A stretch of 64,000 nucleotides of DNA from Devosia sp. (GTDB taxonomy: Bacteria; Pseudomonadota; Alphaproteobacteria; Rhizobiales; Devosiaceae), in the NCBI RefSeq assembly GCF_028290435.1, contig NZ_JAQGJV010000093.1, positions 1 through 64,000 of the forward strand, in the 5' to 3' direction. Made by a program: the position numbers and the translations under genes. Of this stretch, positions 1 through 9,748 are shown piece by piece. The notes beneath the pieces are model-generated. The model worked only from the letters and a program-made list of their open reading frames with translations, did no database searches and had not been told where the DNA came from. Each line of letters starts with the position of its first letter. Position 1 is the stretch's first letter.

Positions 1-276
1 GTTTGGTGGGAGGGGAATGCGGTCGCGCGATCCCTGGGCCAGCGCGACGTTCGTCTCCTGAAATAGTGGAGGCCACGTTCGGGCGGCCAGAAACCCCATC
101 GCATGCGGCGAGGCGCTGTCTCGCTTACTAAACACACCATGAGGCACGTCTCGCCGCATGCCGCAGTCTTTCCAAACCGCCCGGTCCACCCGCGCGGCAA
201 TTGGCGTTGCGCAAGTGCGCGAACCGGGTCGGAAACCGCGCCGGCATGGCCTATATTGGCCCAAGGAGAATCGCCC
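1..276. other. Edge region upstream of mutL, no complete gene
   Basis: No complete gene can be supported here. Reading frame 1 on the plus strand is open from base 1 to a TAG at 64-66 and could be the last 21 codons of a gene that begins outside the window, but its sequence is too short to recognise. An open frame in phase with mutL extends up to base 103, but the likely mutL start is further down. The mutL promoter is probably in this stretch. Confidence 0.3.
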
Positions 277-2115
277 TTGCCCATCCGCCAATTGCCCGAA
301 GACCTGATCAACCGCATCGCCGCCGGCGAGGTGGTGGAGCGTCCCGCCAGCGTGGTCAAGGAACTGGTCGAAAATGCCATCGATGCTGGGGCGACCCGCG
401 TGGTCGTCACCACGGCCATGGGCGGCAAAGGGTTGATGCGCATTGAGGACGATGGGCATGGCATGGACCGGGCCGACCTGCTGCTGTCGGTCGAGCGGCA
501 CGCCACCTCCAAGCTCAGCGCCGACGATCTCGACGATATCCGCACGCTGGGGTTCCGCGGCGAAGCGCTGGCGTCGATCGGCTCGGTGGCGGAGCTGGGC
601 ATTGCCTCGCGCACCAGCGATGCGGAGAGTGGTCTGCGGATCGAGGTTCGCAGCGGGGTGCGGCATGGTCCGGTGCCGCAGGCGATGAACCGGGGCACCA
701 TCGTCGAGGTCAAGAACCTGTTCGCCAATATCCCGGCGCGGCTCAAATTTCTCAAGACCGACCGGGCCGAGGCAGGGGCGATTACCGATGTGGTCAAGCG
801 GCTGGCAATGGCCAATCCCGGCGTGCATTTTGTGCTCAATGGCAGCGACCGCAGCCCGGCTAACTGGCCGGCAGTTAGCGGTGCGGGCGCATTGGAAGCG
901 CGGCTGTCGCAGGTGATCGGCGATGATTTCGCCCAGAATTCCGTGCAGTTGGCGACCGCGCGCCATGGCGTGGTGGTGGCGGGGCTGGCAGGATTGCCCA
1001 CCTACACGCGGGCCAATTCGCTCAGCCAGTTCTACTTCGTCAACGGCCGCTCGGTGCGCGACAAGGTGCTGGTGGGCGCGGTGCGAGCGGCCTATGCGGA
1101 TTATACGTTCCGCGACCGCTTTCCCGTGATCGCGCTCTATCTCGCGGTCGATCCGGGTGAGGTGGATGTGAACGTGCACCCAGCCAAGGCCGAACTGCGC
1201 TTTCGCGATGCCGGCGGGGTGCGCAGCGCCGTGATCCGGGCGGTCGGCGAGGCCCTGGCTGCGGCCGGGTTCAAGGCCTCGACCAGCGTGGCCGACGATG
1301 TACTGGGGGCATTCACGGCGCCCGAATATGCGGCTGCGCCTGCGGCGAGCAATCCGTCCACCGCCTATCGCTGGACCGGCCCGACGCCCCCCTCCGCTGG
1401 CTATGAGCGCGTCTCAGGAACCGGCAACGCTAACCCGTTCTCCCCCAGCTATAGCGCCCAATCGGACTTGGCAGGCCTGTCGGAACCCAGCGCCCGGGTC
1501 GAAATGCCCGACGCGCGTCCCGAACTGATGGAGTTTCCGCTCGGCACGGCGCGGGCGCAGATGTTCGACAATTTCATCATCGCCCAGAACGGCGAAGGCC
1601 TGCTGCTGGTCGATCAGCACGCGGCCCATGAACGGCTAGTCTATGAGCGGTTCAAGGCGCAACTCGCCTCCGGCCCGGTCGCCAGCCAGGCGCAGCTCAT
1701 TCCGGTGATCATCGAATTGCCCGAGGAAGACTGCGCCCGCCTCGAAGAGGCCGCGCCCGAACTCGAACGCTTCGGGCTGTACCTCGAACGCTTTGGCCCC
1801 CGCGCCGTCGCGGTGCGCGAAACCCCGGCCCTCTTGGGCCAGACCGATATTTCGGGGCTGGTGCGCGACGTTGCCGATGGCCTAGCCGAATGGGAAACCA
1901 GCTCGGCGCTGCAAGACCGCATGGACGCCATCATCGGCCGCATGGCCTGCCACGGATCGGTGCGCTCAGGACGGCGCCTGCGGGTGGATGAGATGAACGC
2001 TCTACTGCGGGACATGGAGGCCACGCCGCATTCCGGGCAGTGCATCCATGGGCGGCCCACATATGTGGAGCTCAAGAAGCGGGACATCGAGCGGTTGTTT
2101 GGGCGGAGCCGGTAG
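277..2115 (+). CDS. mutL: DNA mismatch repair endonuclease MutL
   Basis: MutL couples mismatch recognition by MutS to strand incision and removal. The start is set at TTG 277 because AAGGAGA lies 7-8 bases upstream and the protein then begins exactly where MutL proteins do; this gives 612 residues. The N-terminal GHKL ATPase is clear: ELVENAIDAG near residue 30, DGHGM near 60, HATSK near 75 and GFRGEAL near 92. A middle linker is Pro/Ser-rich (about 330-420). The C-terminal dimerisation domain has DQHA-x2-E-x4-E near residue 450 and a C-x-H-G-R-P motif near the end, the signature of MutL proteins with endonuclease activity, as expected in a bacterium without MutH. It is followed 36 bases later by the GGDEF gene on the same strand. 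Confidence 0.97.
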   Translation: MPIRQLPEDLINRIAAGEVVERPASVVKELVENAIDAGATRVVVTTAMGGKGLMRIEDDGHGMDRADLLLSVERHATSKLSADDLDDIRTLGFRGEALASIGSVAELGIASRTSDAESGLRIEVRSGVRHGPVPQAMNRGTIVEVKNLFANIPARLKFLKTDRAEAGAITDVVKRLAMANPGVHFVLNGSDRSPANWPAVSGAGALEARLSQVIGDDFAQNSVQLATARHGVVVAGLAGLPTYTRANSLSQFYFVNGRSVRDKVLVGAVRAAYADYTFRDRFPVIALYLAVDPGEVDVNVHPAKAELRFRDAGGVRSAVIRAVGEALAAAGFKASTSVADDVLGAFTAPEYAAAPAASNPSTAYRWTGPTPPSAGYERVSGTGNANPFSPSYSAQSDLAGLSEPSARVEMPDARPELMEFPLGTARAQMFDNFIIAQNGEGLLLVDQHAAHERLVYERFKAQLASGPVASQAQLIPVIIELPEEDCARLEEAAPELERFGLYLERFGPRAVAVRETPALLGQTDISGLVRDVADGLAEWETSSALQDRMDAIIGRMACHGSVRSGRRLRVDEMNALLRDMEATPHSGQCIHGRPTYVELKKRDIERLFGRSR

Positions 2116-2151
2116 GCGTGGGTTTCGAAGCCCGGGAGTGGTAATAGACGA

Positions 2152-3012
2152 ATGCCGAATATGCCGGAAAGAACAATGATGTATGTCGACGATGTGATGC
2201 TCGTCATCGGGGTGGGGTTGCTGGCCGCGGCACTGCTCACGGTGCGTTCGATCATCCGCCTGCTCAGTGCGTCGAGCACGTTGCGCCGGCAGTGGATCGG
2301 GCTGAGTGCGCTGATCGTGTTCTTCATTGTGGGCTATGTGGGGCTGGTCGTTCTTTGGGAAGAACGGGCGCTGGTGGCCAATGAGCTTGTGGCGCTGATC
2401 CTGATGGTGGCGGGGGCCTTTACCCTGGTCGTCACACGCCTGTCCTTTGTCACCACCAATGACGTGGTGCGGATCGCCAAGCTCGAACGCGACGCCATCG
2501 AGGACCCGCTGACCGGCACCTATAACCGCCGCTATCTCAACAGCAAGCTGATCGAGGAAGTGAGCCGGGCCACAAGGTTGAACCTGCCGCTATCGGCGGT
2601 CTTGATCCACCTGGACCATTTCAAACACGTCAACGACACCTATGGGCACGATGTCGGCGACTTGGTGCTCCGGCACGTGTGTTCGCTGATTATTGCTTCG
2701 GTTCGGCCCAATGACACTGTCTTTCGCTATGGCGGCGAGGAATTTGTCGTTATCGCGCCCAATTGCGATATTGCCGCGGCGTCCTCCCTTGGAGAGCGGA
2801 TGCGATTGCGCATTGCGGAGTCAACGTTGAGCCTGCCCGGGGGCCAGGACTTGGCCGTTACGGCGAGCCTGGGGATTTCCTCGCTCTCCCTGACCGGCTC
2901 CTCCGAGGCCATGCTGCGCGCCGCCGATCAGGCGCTGTACACGGCCAAGCGAGGCGGCCGAAACCGCACCTGTGCAGCGCCAGCCGATTTGCCCCAAACG
3001 CCGGCCGCCTGA
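2152..3012 (+). CDS. Membrane GGDEF-domain protein, altered metal site
   Basis: A 286-residue protein with three predicted membrane segments (about 14-35, 49-69 and 77-97) and a C-terminal GGDEF domain (about 115-275). Diguanylate cyclases make cyclic di-GMP from two GTP. The signature loop reads GGEEF (194-198), and an RxxD inhibitory site (RPND, 185-188) sits exactly five residues before it. The guanine-contacting Asn of the FK-x-x-ND motif is present (N161). However, the usual D-x-D-x-FK motif reads HLDHFK, so the first metal-binding Asp is His153. The protein may therefore be weak or inactive as a cyclase. In-frame ATGs at 2161, 2176 and 2179 could also serve as start; 2176 has GGAAAG about 7 bases upstream. 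It is convergent with edd. Confidence 0.88.
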   Translation: MPNMPERTMMYVDDVMLVIGVGLLAAALLTVRSIIRLLSASSTLRRQWIGLSALIVFFIVGYVGLVVLWEERALVANELVALILMVAGAFTLVVTRLSFVTTNDVVRIAKLERDAIEDPLTGTYNRRYLNSKLIEEVSRATRLNLPLSAVLIHLDHFKHVNDTYGHDVGDLVLRHVCSLIIASVRPNDTVFRYGGEEFVVIAPNCDIAAASSLGERMRLRIAESTLSLPGGQDLAVTASLGISSLSLTGSSEAMLRAADQALYTAKRGGRNRTCAAPADLPQTPAA

Positions 3013-3019
3013 GACGAGA

Positions 3020-3040
3020 CCGCCGGGACACACCCGGCGG
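3020..3040. terminator. Hairpin between convergent GGDEF gene and edd
   Basis: A perfect 8-base-pair stem (CCGCCGGG / CCCGGCGG) with a 5-base loop lies in the 46-base gap between two converging genes. There is no T-run on either side, so it may act as a bidirectional transcript end only weakly. Confidence 0.45.
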
Positions 3041-3058
3041 CCAGTGTGTGCACGGCCT

Positions 3059-4873
3059 CTACTGGAAAACGCTGGCGCCGCGATCGGCGACACCCACCAG
3101 GCTGCGGAACCCGGCGAAGAGTTCGCGGCCCATGCCGTAGTGCTGGGGGCGCAAGTCTTCGGTGGCGGGGGTGCGGGAGAGCAGTTCCTTTTCGTCGCCG
3201 AGGAAGGTCAATGTGCCTTCATTGGCGTCGAGGCGGATCATGTCGCCATCGCGCAGCTTGCTGATCGGGCCGCCGTCGACGGCTTCGGGGGTCATGTGGA
3301 TGGCGGCAGGCACTTTGCCAGAAGCGCCGGACATGCGACCGTCGGTGAGCAGCGCGACCTTGAAGCCGCGGTCCTGCAAGACGCCGAGCGCGGGGGTCAG
3401 CTTGTGCAGTTCGGGCATGCCGATGGCGCGGGGGCCGGAGAAGCGGACCACAGCGATCATGTCGCCATTGAGTTCGCCGGCCTTGAACGCCGCCTGCAGG
3501 CCTTCCTGTCCGTGGAAGACGCGAGCGGGGGCCTCGATGATGCGGTGCTCGGGCTTGACGGCGGAGACCTTGATGACCGAGCGGCCAAGATTGCCGGAGA
3601 GCAGCTTGAGACCACCCGAGGTCTGGAACGGGGTGGCGACCCCGGTCAGAACTTTTGGCAGTGCCGACTCCTTGGGCGAGGCCTCGAAGGTCAGCTTCTC
3701 CTCGATCAGCTTGGCTTCGACGGCGTAGCCGGACAGGCCATTGCCCCAGACGGTCTTGACGTCCTCGTGCAAGTGGCCGCTGGCGAGCAGTTCCTGGATC
3801 AGGAAGCCCATGCCGCCGGCAGCGTGGAAATGGTTCACGTCGGCGACGCCATTGGGATAAACGCGGGCCAGCAGCGGGGTGGCGTCGCTGAGGTCGCTCA
3901 TGTCATCCCAGGTGACGTGCAGGCCAGCGGCGGCCGCGATGGCGATCAGGTGCATGGTGTGATTGGTGGAGCCGCCGGTGGCGTGCAGCCCAACGAGGCC
4001 GTTGACGATCGACTTCTCATCGATGACGTGACCGACGGGAGTGTAGTCATTGCCCTGCGCGGTCAGCGACAGCGCGCGCTTGGTCGCCTCTTTCGTCAGC
4101 GCATCTCGCAGCGGCGTGCCGGGATTGACGAAGCTGGCGCCCGGCAGATGCAGGCCCATGATTTCCATCAGCATCTGATTGGAATTGGCGGTGCCGTAGA
4201 AGGTGCAGGTGCCGGCTGAGTGGTAGGATTTGGATTCGGCTTCGAGCAGTTCGGCGCGGCCGACCTTGCCCTCCATATAGAGCTGGCGGATCTTGCTTTT
4301 TTCGTCGTTCGGCATGCCCGAGGGCATCGGGCCGGCGGGCACGAAGACGGCGGGGAGATGGCCGAAGGTCAGCGCACCGATCAACAGGCCGGGCACGATC
4401 TTGTCGCAGATGCCGAGGTAAACGGCGGCGTCGAACATGTTGTGGCTGAGCGAAATCGCCGTCGCCATGGCGATGACGTCGCGGCTGAACAGGCTGAGGT
4501 CCATGCCCGGCATGCCCTGGGTCACGCCATCGCACATGGCCGGCACGCCGCCGGCAACCTGGGCCGTGGCGCCGATGGCGCGAGCGGCTTCCTTGATGAT
4601 ATCGGGATAGAATTGGTACGGCTGATGGGCGCTTAGCATGTCGTTATAGGACGTGACGATGCCCAGATTCAGCGTCTTGCTGCCGGCCAAAGCGGCCTTT
4701 TCGGAGGGCGAGCAGGCAGCAAAAGCGTGGGCGAGATTGCCGCAGCTCAGCGTCGAGCGGTAGACGCCAGCTTCCTTGGCGGCGTCGAGGCGATTGAGGT
4801 AGTCGCGACGGCTGTCACGGCTGCGGGCGGCAATACGATCGGTGACATCCTGGATGGCTTGGCGAACAGACAT
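3059..4873 (-). CDS. edd: Phosphogluconate dehydratase (Entner-Doudoroff)
   Basis: Dehydrates 6-phosphogluconate to 2-keto-3-deoxy-6-phosphogluconate, the committed step of the Entner-Doudoroff pathway. The 604 residues match the full length of Edd in the IlvD/Edd family. Cysteines expected to hold the iron-sulfur cluster occur in the contexts MCDGVTQG (about residue 112) and GICDKIVPG (about 154), and the C-terminal GRMSGASGK motif of the family is present. The start at 4873 has AAGGAG 6-7 bases upstream. It is the last gene of a minus-strand operon (sugar kinase, zwf, pgl, edd). The aldolase gene eda is not in the window. Confidence 0.97.
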   Translation of the reverse strand: MSVRQAIQDVTDRIAARSRDSRRDYLNRLDAAKEAGVYRSTLSCGNLAHAFAACSPSEKAALAGSKTLNLGIVTSYNDMLSAHQPYQFYPDIIKEAARAIGATAQVAGGVPAMCDGVTQGMPGMDLSLFSRDVIAMATAISLSHNMFDAAVYLGICDKIVPGLLIGALTFGHLPAVFVPAGPMPSGMPNDEKSKIRQLYMEGKVGRAELLEAESKSYHSAGTCTFYGTANSNQMLMEIMGLHLPGASFVNPGTPLRDALTKEATKRALSLTAQGNDYTPVGHVIDEKSIVNGLVGLHATGGSTNHTMHLIAIAAAAGLHVTWDDMSDLSDATPLLARVYPNGVADVNHFHAAGGMGFLIQELLASGHLHEDVKTVWGNGLSGYAVEAKLIEEKLTFEASPKESALPKVLTGVATPFQTSGGLKLLSGNLGRSVIKVSAVKPEHRIIEAPARVFHGQEGLQAAFKAGELNGDMIAVVRFSGPRAIGMPELHKLTPALGVLQDRGFKVALLTDGRMSGASGKVPAAIHMTPEAVDGGPISKLRDGDMIRLDANEGTLTFLGDEKELLSRTPATEDLRPQHYGMGRELFAGFRSLVGVADRGASVFQ

Positions 4874-4933
4874 TTTAGCTCCTTGGTGGAGCCTTAAGTG
4901 GCCGAAGCGGTCGATTGGGGACCGCGACGGGGA

Positions 4934-5629
4934 CTACGGGCACCAGTAGACGGTTACAGTCTGGCCGGAGCGCAAGACGGCACGGATGGGCATGGCCTCT
5001 GTGGGGCCTTCACTCAATGCCGTGTCGAGAACGACGGCCTTTTCTTCCCCTTCGATGTGAAGGTAGAGCCCATCCGTGTTCAACAGATACGGAAGGGTAA
5101 GGGTGATGCGCGACTCGCCGGCGCCGGGGGCGTGGATGGCGAGTGCGGGACCGGGGGCGGACAAAGCTTCAGTGAGCGTGTCGCCGCCGGGAAAGAACGA
5201 AGCCGTGTGGCCGTCGCTGCCCATGCCGAGAATGACCGCGGCAAACGGGCGTGGCAGGTTGGCGAGCGAGGCATTTGTCTTGGCGACCAGCTCGGGCGTC
5301 GGCTCGTCGCCGCCCGAATAGAGGGGCAGGAATCGCGCGATCGCCGCCGGACCCTGCAGCATGCGCTCATTGACCAAAAGGGCATTGGAGCGGTTGCTCA
5401 TCTCATCGACCCAGCGCTCATCGACGAGCGTGACGATGACCTTGGACCAGTCGATATCCTTGGTCTTGCCCAGCGCCTGGAAGAACCGGCCGGGCGTCGA
5501 ACCACCGCTGACGGCGATGGACGCCGTGCCGCGCTCCGCGATGGCCGTACGAATACGGTCGGCAACCGACTCGGCCAATTCCTTGGCCAGGGTCGGCTTA
5601 TCGGCAAAGCTGCGGCGTTCGATAGTCAT
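4934..5629 (-). CDS. pgl: 6-phosphogluconolactonase
   Basis: Hydrolyses 6-phosphogluconolactone to 6-phosphogluconate, linking Zwf to Edd. The 231-residue protein belongs to the SOL/DevB family: it has SGGSTP (about 42-47), LVDERWV (about 67-73) and LGMGSDGHTASFFP (about 134-147), all typical of the substrate pocket. Its ATG overlaps the zwf stop codon by one base (TGATG), so translation is probably coupled. Edd follows after 60 bases. Confidence 0.96.
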   Translation of the reverse strand: MTIERRSFADKPTLAKELAESVADRIRTAIAERGTASIAVSGGSTPGRFFQALGKTKDIDWSKVIVTLVDERWVDEMSNRSNALLVNERMLQGPAAIARFLPLYSGGDEPTPELVAKTNASLANLPRPFAAVILGMGSDGHTASFFPGGDTLTEALSAPGPALAIHAPGAGESRITLTLPYLLNTDGLYLHIEGEEKAVVLDTALSEGPTEAMPIRAVLRSGQTVTVYWCP

Positions 5630-7110
5630 CAGTTTTCGCCTTCATACCAAGTGCGGCCGTCGCGCTCGATCAGGGCGATCGAGCCGGTCGGGCCCCAGGT
5701 GCCAGCCGTATAGGACTGGGTCGGCTCGGAGGAATTGTCCCAGGCTTCGCGGATCGGATCGACCCACTTCCAGGCCGCTTCCAGCTCGTCGCGTCGCATG
5801 AACAGGGTCTGGTTGCCGCGGATCACGTCGAGCAGCAGGCGCTCATAGGCTTCGGGCGTGCGTTCGCTGAAGGTCTGGGCAAAGCTCAGGTTCAGCGGCA
5901 CTTCGCGCAAGCGCATGCCGCCCGGCCCCGGATCCTTGATCATCATCATCATCTTGACGCCCTCATCGGGCTGCAGGCGGATGATCAGCTTGTTAGCCTT
6001 GGGCGCGCCTTCGGCATGATCGAAAATCGAATGCGGAATGGAGCGGAACTGGATGCAGATTTCCGAAACGCGGCTAGCCATGCGCTTGCCGGTACGCAGG
6101 TAGAAGGGCACGCCGGCCCAACGCCAGTTTTCGATTTCGGCCTTGAGGGCAACGAAAGTCTCGGTGCGGCTGCCCTTTTTGGCTTCGGGCAATTCATCCT
6201 GATAGCCGGCGACCGAAGTGGTCTCGGACTTCACGCCACGGTACTGGCCGCGCACGGTCATGCGGGCGACGTCGCCATTGACGATGGGCTTTAGCGAGCG
6301 CAACACCTTGAGCTTTTCGTCGCGCAGGGCATTGGCATCGTCGGAAGCTGGCGGCTCCATGGCGACGAGGCACAGCAGCTGCAACATGTGGTTCTGGATC
6401 ATGTCGCGCAGAGCGCCAGATTCGTCGTAATAGCCGCGCAGGCCGGCGCCGACCGACTCGGCCACCGTTAGTTGCACATGGTCGATATGGGCCGAATTCC
6501 AGATCGGCTCGAACAGCGTGTTGGCGAAACGCAGCGCCAGCAAGTTCTGCACCGTCTCTTTGCCGAGATAGTGGTCGATGCGATAGACCTGATCTTCCTT
6601 GAAGATTTTTGAGACGCCATCGTTGATTTCCATCGACGAAGCGAGATCGTGGCCCAGCGGCTTTTCGATCACCACGCGAGCGTCGCGGCGGTAATACTTT
6701 TTCTTGGACAGATATTCGGCGATGGGCTCGAACAGGTCAGGCGCGACAGCGAGGTAAAACGCGCGGACGATCTTGGGATCATCGCGCAGGGCCTTGCCCA
6801 GATCGGTCCACTTGGTCGGGTCGCTGACGTCGTTGGCCACGTAGGAGAATATCGTGACGAAGCGATCGATGACCGCGGCGTCCTGATATTCCTTTTCCAC
6901 GAATTCGGTGACCGCGTCGCGGGCCAGCTTCTGGAAATCGGCGTCGCTGAGCTTGGAGCGCGACATGCCGATAATGTGCGACTGCTCGTCGAACTGACCG
7001 TCCTTGAAGCGATGATACAGCGCCGGAATAAGCTTGCGCTTGGTCAAGTCGCCAGTGGCGCCGAACACCACATAATCGAAAGGCTGGACCGGAATGATAC
7101 GGCTGGACAC
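5629..7110 (-). CDS. zwf: Glucose-6-phosphate 1-dehydrogenase
   Basis: Oxidises glucose-6-phosphate to 6-phosphogluconolactone with NAD(P)+. The protein is 493 residues, the normal length. An N-terminal dinucleotide-binding [10 protein letters not shown] lies near residue 18 and the active-site motif RIDHYLGKE near residue 180. The start is GTG 7110, with AAGGAC about 9 bases upstream. It lies between a sugar kinase gene (27-base gap) and pgl (one-base overlap), so the operon runs from sugar phosphorylation or sensing to the Entner-Doudoroff dehydratase. Confidence 0.97.
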   Translation of the reverse strand: MSSRIIPVQPFDYVVFGATGDLTKRKLIPALYHRFKDGQFDEQSHIIGMSRSKLSDADFQKLARDAVTEFVEKEYQDAAVIDRFVTIFSYVANDVSDPTKWTDLGKALRDDPKIVRAFYLAVAPDLFEPIAEYLSKKKYYRRDARVVIEKPLGHDLASSMEINDGVSKIFKEDQVYRIDHYLGKETVQNLLALRFANTLFEPIWNSAHIDHVQLTVAESVGAGLRGYYDESGALRDMIQNHMLQLLCLVAMEPPASDDANALRDEKLKVLRSLKPIVNGDVARMTVRGQYRGVKSETTSVAGYQDELPEAKKGSRTETFVALKAEIENWRWAGVPFYLRTGKRMASRVSEICIQFRSIPHSIFDHAEGAPKANKLIIRLQPDEGVKMMMMIKDPGPGGMRLREVPLNLSFAQTFSERTPEAYERLLLDVIRGNQTLFMRRDELEAAWKWVDPIREAWDNSSEPTQSYTAGTWGPTGSIALIERDGRTWYEGEN

Positions 7111-7137
7111 GAGGCTAAGTCCTTCTTTAGGCAGTCT

Positions 7138-8010
7138 TTAAGCAAAATTCTGTTTGGCGAGGATGACAGCGCCATGCAGCGGTTCGTAGAGCGGCAAGGC
7201 GACGAAATCGCCATAACGCTGCTGCAATAGCGGGAACAGGCGCTGGCCGAAGCCACCGACGATGGCCATGACCTTGGCGTCGCGCGCCTTGAACCAGTTG
7301 GCATAGTTGTCGATGTAGCTGAATTGCAAATCCATCAACTGGCGAGCGATCGGGTCGCCCTTTTCGAAATAGTCGATGAACATCGGCATCAGGGCGCCGT
7401 AGTCGGCAGGATTGCGCTCGTCCTTGAACGACCAATCCATGATGGCGTCGTTGTCGCCCATCTGCGCGACAACGGCCTTGGTCAGGTCAGAGCCCGGCAC
7501 CAAGCCGTCTTCGGCCTCCACGGTAATCCGCACCAGTTCGCGGCCCAAAATGGCGCCTGACATCTGGTCGCCCACAGGAAAGCCCCAGCCACCGAGCTGG
7601 TAGCGCTGGCCACCCACAATGGCGAGACCGGCCGAGCCGGTGCCCACAATGATAACGGCGCCGTCGCCGCCGCCAAGCGCGCCCGCATGGGCAATATCGA
7701 TATCGTCGTAGACCTTGACGGCGGCGAACGGCCAGGGCCGCGCCTCGAATTCGTCGCGCGCGGAAATCAGGCGAGCACCGGCCATGCCGAAACACGCATA
7801 GGTATTGGCCATTTGCCCGGCATCGAGACCGGCTTGGGCGAACACTTCCTTGGTACCCATCGAGATCGCCTGATAGGCTGGATTGCCATCGTCGATCTGC
7901 AGGTTCGAGCGGCCATTCCTGACCTCGGCAAGGGTGTTCAGGTTCTCGTCGGCCAAGCGGATGCGGCAATTGGTGCCGCCACCGTCAACGCCAAGATAGT
8001 ATCTGGGCAC
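7138..8010 (-). CDS. BadF/BadG-type sugar kinase (N-acetylglucosamine kinase-like)
   Basis: A 290-residue ASKHA-fold ATPase of the BadF/BadG/BcrA/BcrD family, a group that includes bacterial glucosamine and N-acetylglucosamine kinases. The phosphate-1 motif VDGGGTNCR lies near residue 8 and a second phosphate motif VGTGSAG near 122. The length fits a kinase rather than a benzoyl-CoA reductase activator, and no iron-sulfur cysteine pattern of the activators is seen. The start is GTG 8010 with GGAGGC 6 bases upstream. Being first in an operon with zwf, pgl and edd suggests phosphorylation of a hexose or amino sugar entering this route; the substrate cannot be read from sequence. Confidence 0.82.
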   Translation of the reverse strand: MPRYYLGVDGGGTNCRIRLADENLNTLAEVRNGRSNLQIDDGNPAYQAISMGTKEVFAQAGLDAGQMANTYACFGMAGARLISARDEFEARPWPFAAVKVYDDIDIAHAGALGGGDGAVIIVGTGSAGLAIVGGQRYQLGGWGFPVGDQMSGAILGRELVRITVEAEDGLVPGSDLTKAVVAQMGDNDAIMDWSFKDERNPADYGALMPMFIDYFEKGDPIARQLMDLQFSYIDNYANWFKARDAKVMAIVGGFGQRLFPLLQQRYGDFVALPLYEPLHGAVILAKQNFA

Positions 8011-8228
8011 GCGGGCGCCTCCGTCTCTATGCCAACAGTGTATTGGGTCGGTTCGGCGCGGACCATAATGCGAAAGATGCTAAGACGAAAGTACAATAAG
8101 CTGCTGTTCCGCGCGACCGAAGCGACAGTTTCGCATAGCTTGTCTACGGGCAGCGGCGGGCAGACGCAACCGGCTGGCGGCTCACGCTTTTAATCATCAA
8201 GACCGTTGCGGGACGGAAGGGGTTGAGC

Positions 8229-8783
8229 ATGACACGACATCTGCTGGTGCTGGGCGGCGCACGATCGGGCAAAACGGCTTTTGCCGAGCGTTTGGCAATG
8301 CATGAAGGGCAAAAGCCGGCCTATCTGGCGACGGCAACTGCCTTGGACGGCGAAATGCGCGAACGAGTCGAAAGCCACCAGCGCGGCCGGGCTGGGCGAT
8401 TCGCCACCATTGAGGAGCCGCTGGCACTATCGGACGCCATCATCGCGGCCGCCAAGCAGCACGATGTGATTCTGGTCGACTGCCTGACGCTGTGGATCAC
8501 CAACATGCTGATGGCGGGCGAGGAGGTGGCGGGGGCGGTCGAGCAATTGGCCGAAACGCTGGTGCAGGTGCGCCAGACCAAGATCGTGCTGGTCAGCAAT
8601 GAGGTAGGCCTGGGTATCGTGCCGGATAATGCGATGGCGCGCACGTTTCGCGATCTGGCGGGGTCGGCGCATCAGCGACTGGCCGAGATTTGCGACGATG
8701 TGTATTTTGTCGTCGCGGGATTGCCGATGGTGCTCAAGGGCGAGGCACCGAGCATGGACACGCCACGGATCTACGAGGCCTAG
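8229..8783 (+). CDS. cobP: Adenosylcobinamide kinase / guanylyltransferase
   Basis: Bifunctional enzyme of late cobalamin synthesis (CobP, called CobU in enterics): it phosphorylates adenosylcobinamide and transfers GMP to make AdoCbi-GDP. The P-loop GGARSGKT is close to the N-terminus and the second motif VDCLTLWITN is near residue 85; 184 residues is the usual size. ATG 8229 is preferred over an in-frame TTG at 8223 because GGAAGG sits 8 bases before it. The gene converges on cobD and their stop codons interlock in a shared CTAG (4-base overlap). Confidence 0.95.
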   Translation: MTRHLLVLGGARSGKTAFAERLAMHEGQKPAYLATATALDGEMRERVESHQRGRAGRFATIEEPLALSDAIIAAAKQHDVILVDCLTLWITNMLMAGEEVAGAVEQLAETLVQVRQTKIVLVSNEVGLGIVPDNAMARTFRDLAGSAHQRLAEICDDVYFVVAGLPMVLKGEAPSMDTPRIYEA

Positions 8784-9748
8784 AAGCGGGCCGAAAACAA
8801 CAGCAAGGCCACGGCGGTGCTGACGAACAGCGTCACGTTCAGGGTCGAGCGATAAAGCTGGAGAGCGCGTAAAATGTCGCTGCCGACGAGGTCGCGCTTG
8901 CCGGTGCCGAAGGCGGGGAGATCGACCATTTCGCCGGCATAGCTACGCGGGCCGCCGAGGGTGAAATCCAAGGCGCCGGCGAAGGCGGCTTCGGGCCAGC
9001 CGGAATTGGGCGAGGCGTGTTTGCGGGCATCGCGGCGGGTGGTGTTCCAGGCTTTGCTGGGGCTGGCATAGGGCGTGAAAAAGCAGGCGACGGTGATCAG
9101 TACGGCGGTCAGGCGGGCGGGGATCCAGTTGGCCACATCGTCCAGCTTGGCGGCGGCCCAGCCGTAGTCGCGATAGCGGTCGTTGCGGTGACCGATCATC
9201 GAATCGGCGGTGTTGATGGCCTTGTAGAGCGCGATGCCGGGCAGGCCGAGCAGGACCAGCCAGAATAGCGGAGCGATAACACCGTCGGAGGTGCTTTCGG
9301 CCAAGGTTTCGATGGCGGCGCGGGAGACGCCGGCTTCATCGAGCGCTTGGGGATCGCGGCCGACGATGTGGCTGACCGCCTCGCGGCCGGCGGCGAGCGA
9401 GGTGCGCATGGCCTCGGCGACGGCATTGACGGCGCGGCCGAGTTCCTTTTGAGCGAGGAATGGGGTGGCGAGCAGGATTTCGATAGTCCAGCCACCGGGG
9501 ATGGCGCGGAAAGCCTGCTGGACGAGGACAGAGGCGACGAGGGTCACAGCCAGCAGCATGGCGAGATTGACGATGCCGGCGGTGCGGCGTTCATCAGCGG
9601 TGCGATAGGGGCGGTTCGAGCGTTGCTCGAGGTAGTCGATCAGCCAGCCGAACCACATCACTGGGTGGCCGATGACCACGATCAATCGGGCGGGGTAGCC
9701 GAAGATGCGCTCGACCAACAGGGCGAGCGGTGGGATGAGAAGTTGCAT
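8780..9748 (-). CDS. cobD: Adenosylcobinamide-phosphate synthase (CbiB family)
   Basis: Membrane enzyme that attaches the aminopropanol arm to adenosylcobyric acid. The 322-residue protein has several hydrophobic segments (about 1-25, 52-75, 155-175, 205-225 and the C-terminal 20 residues). Family hallmarks include GYPARLIVVIGHPV near the start, ESTSDGVIAPLFW near residue 150 and the NTADSMIGH motif near residue 180. It is the last gene of the cobA-cobB-cobQ-cobD operon; its ATG overlaps the cobQ stop by one base (TGATG). Confidence 0.95.
   Translation of the reverse strand: MQLLIPPLALLVERIFGYPARLIVVIGHPVMWFGWLIDYLEQRSNRPYRTADERRTAGIVNLAMLLAVTLVASVLVQQAFRAIPGGWTIEILLATPFLAQKELGRAVNAVAEAMRTSLAAGREAVSHIVGRDPQALDEAGVSRAAIETLAESTSDGVIAPLFWLVLLGLPGIALYKAINTADSMIGHRNDRYRDYGWAAAKLDDVANWIPARLTAVLITVACFFTPYASPSKAWNTTRRDARKHASPNSGWPEAAFAGALDFTLGGPRSYAGEMVDLPAFGTGKRDLVGSDILRALQLYRSTLNVTLFVSTAVALLLFSARF

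Noticed and set aside
1..66. A tail of an upstream gene in frame 1
   Set aside because: 21 codons are too few to recognise or to tell from chance in a GC-rich sequence; noted only as a possibility.
2972..4219. A 415-codon plus-strand frame antisense to edd
   Set aside because: Edd is complete and conserved; the antisense frame is rich in Gly/Ala/Val and has no family match.
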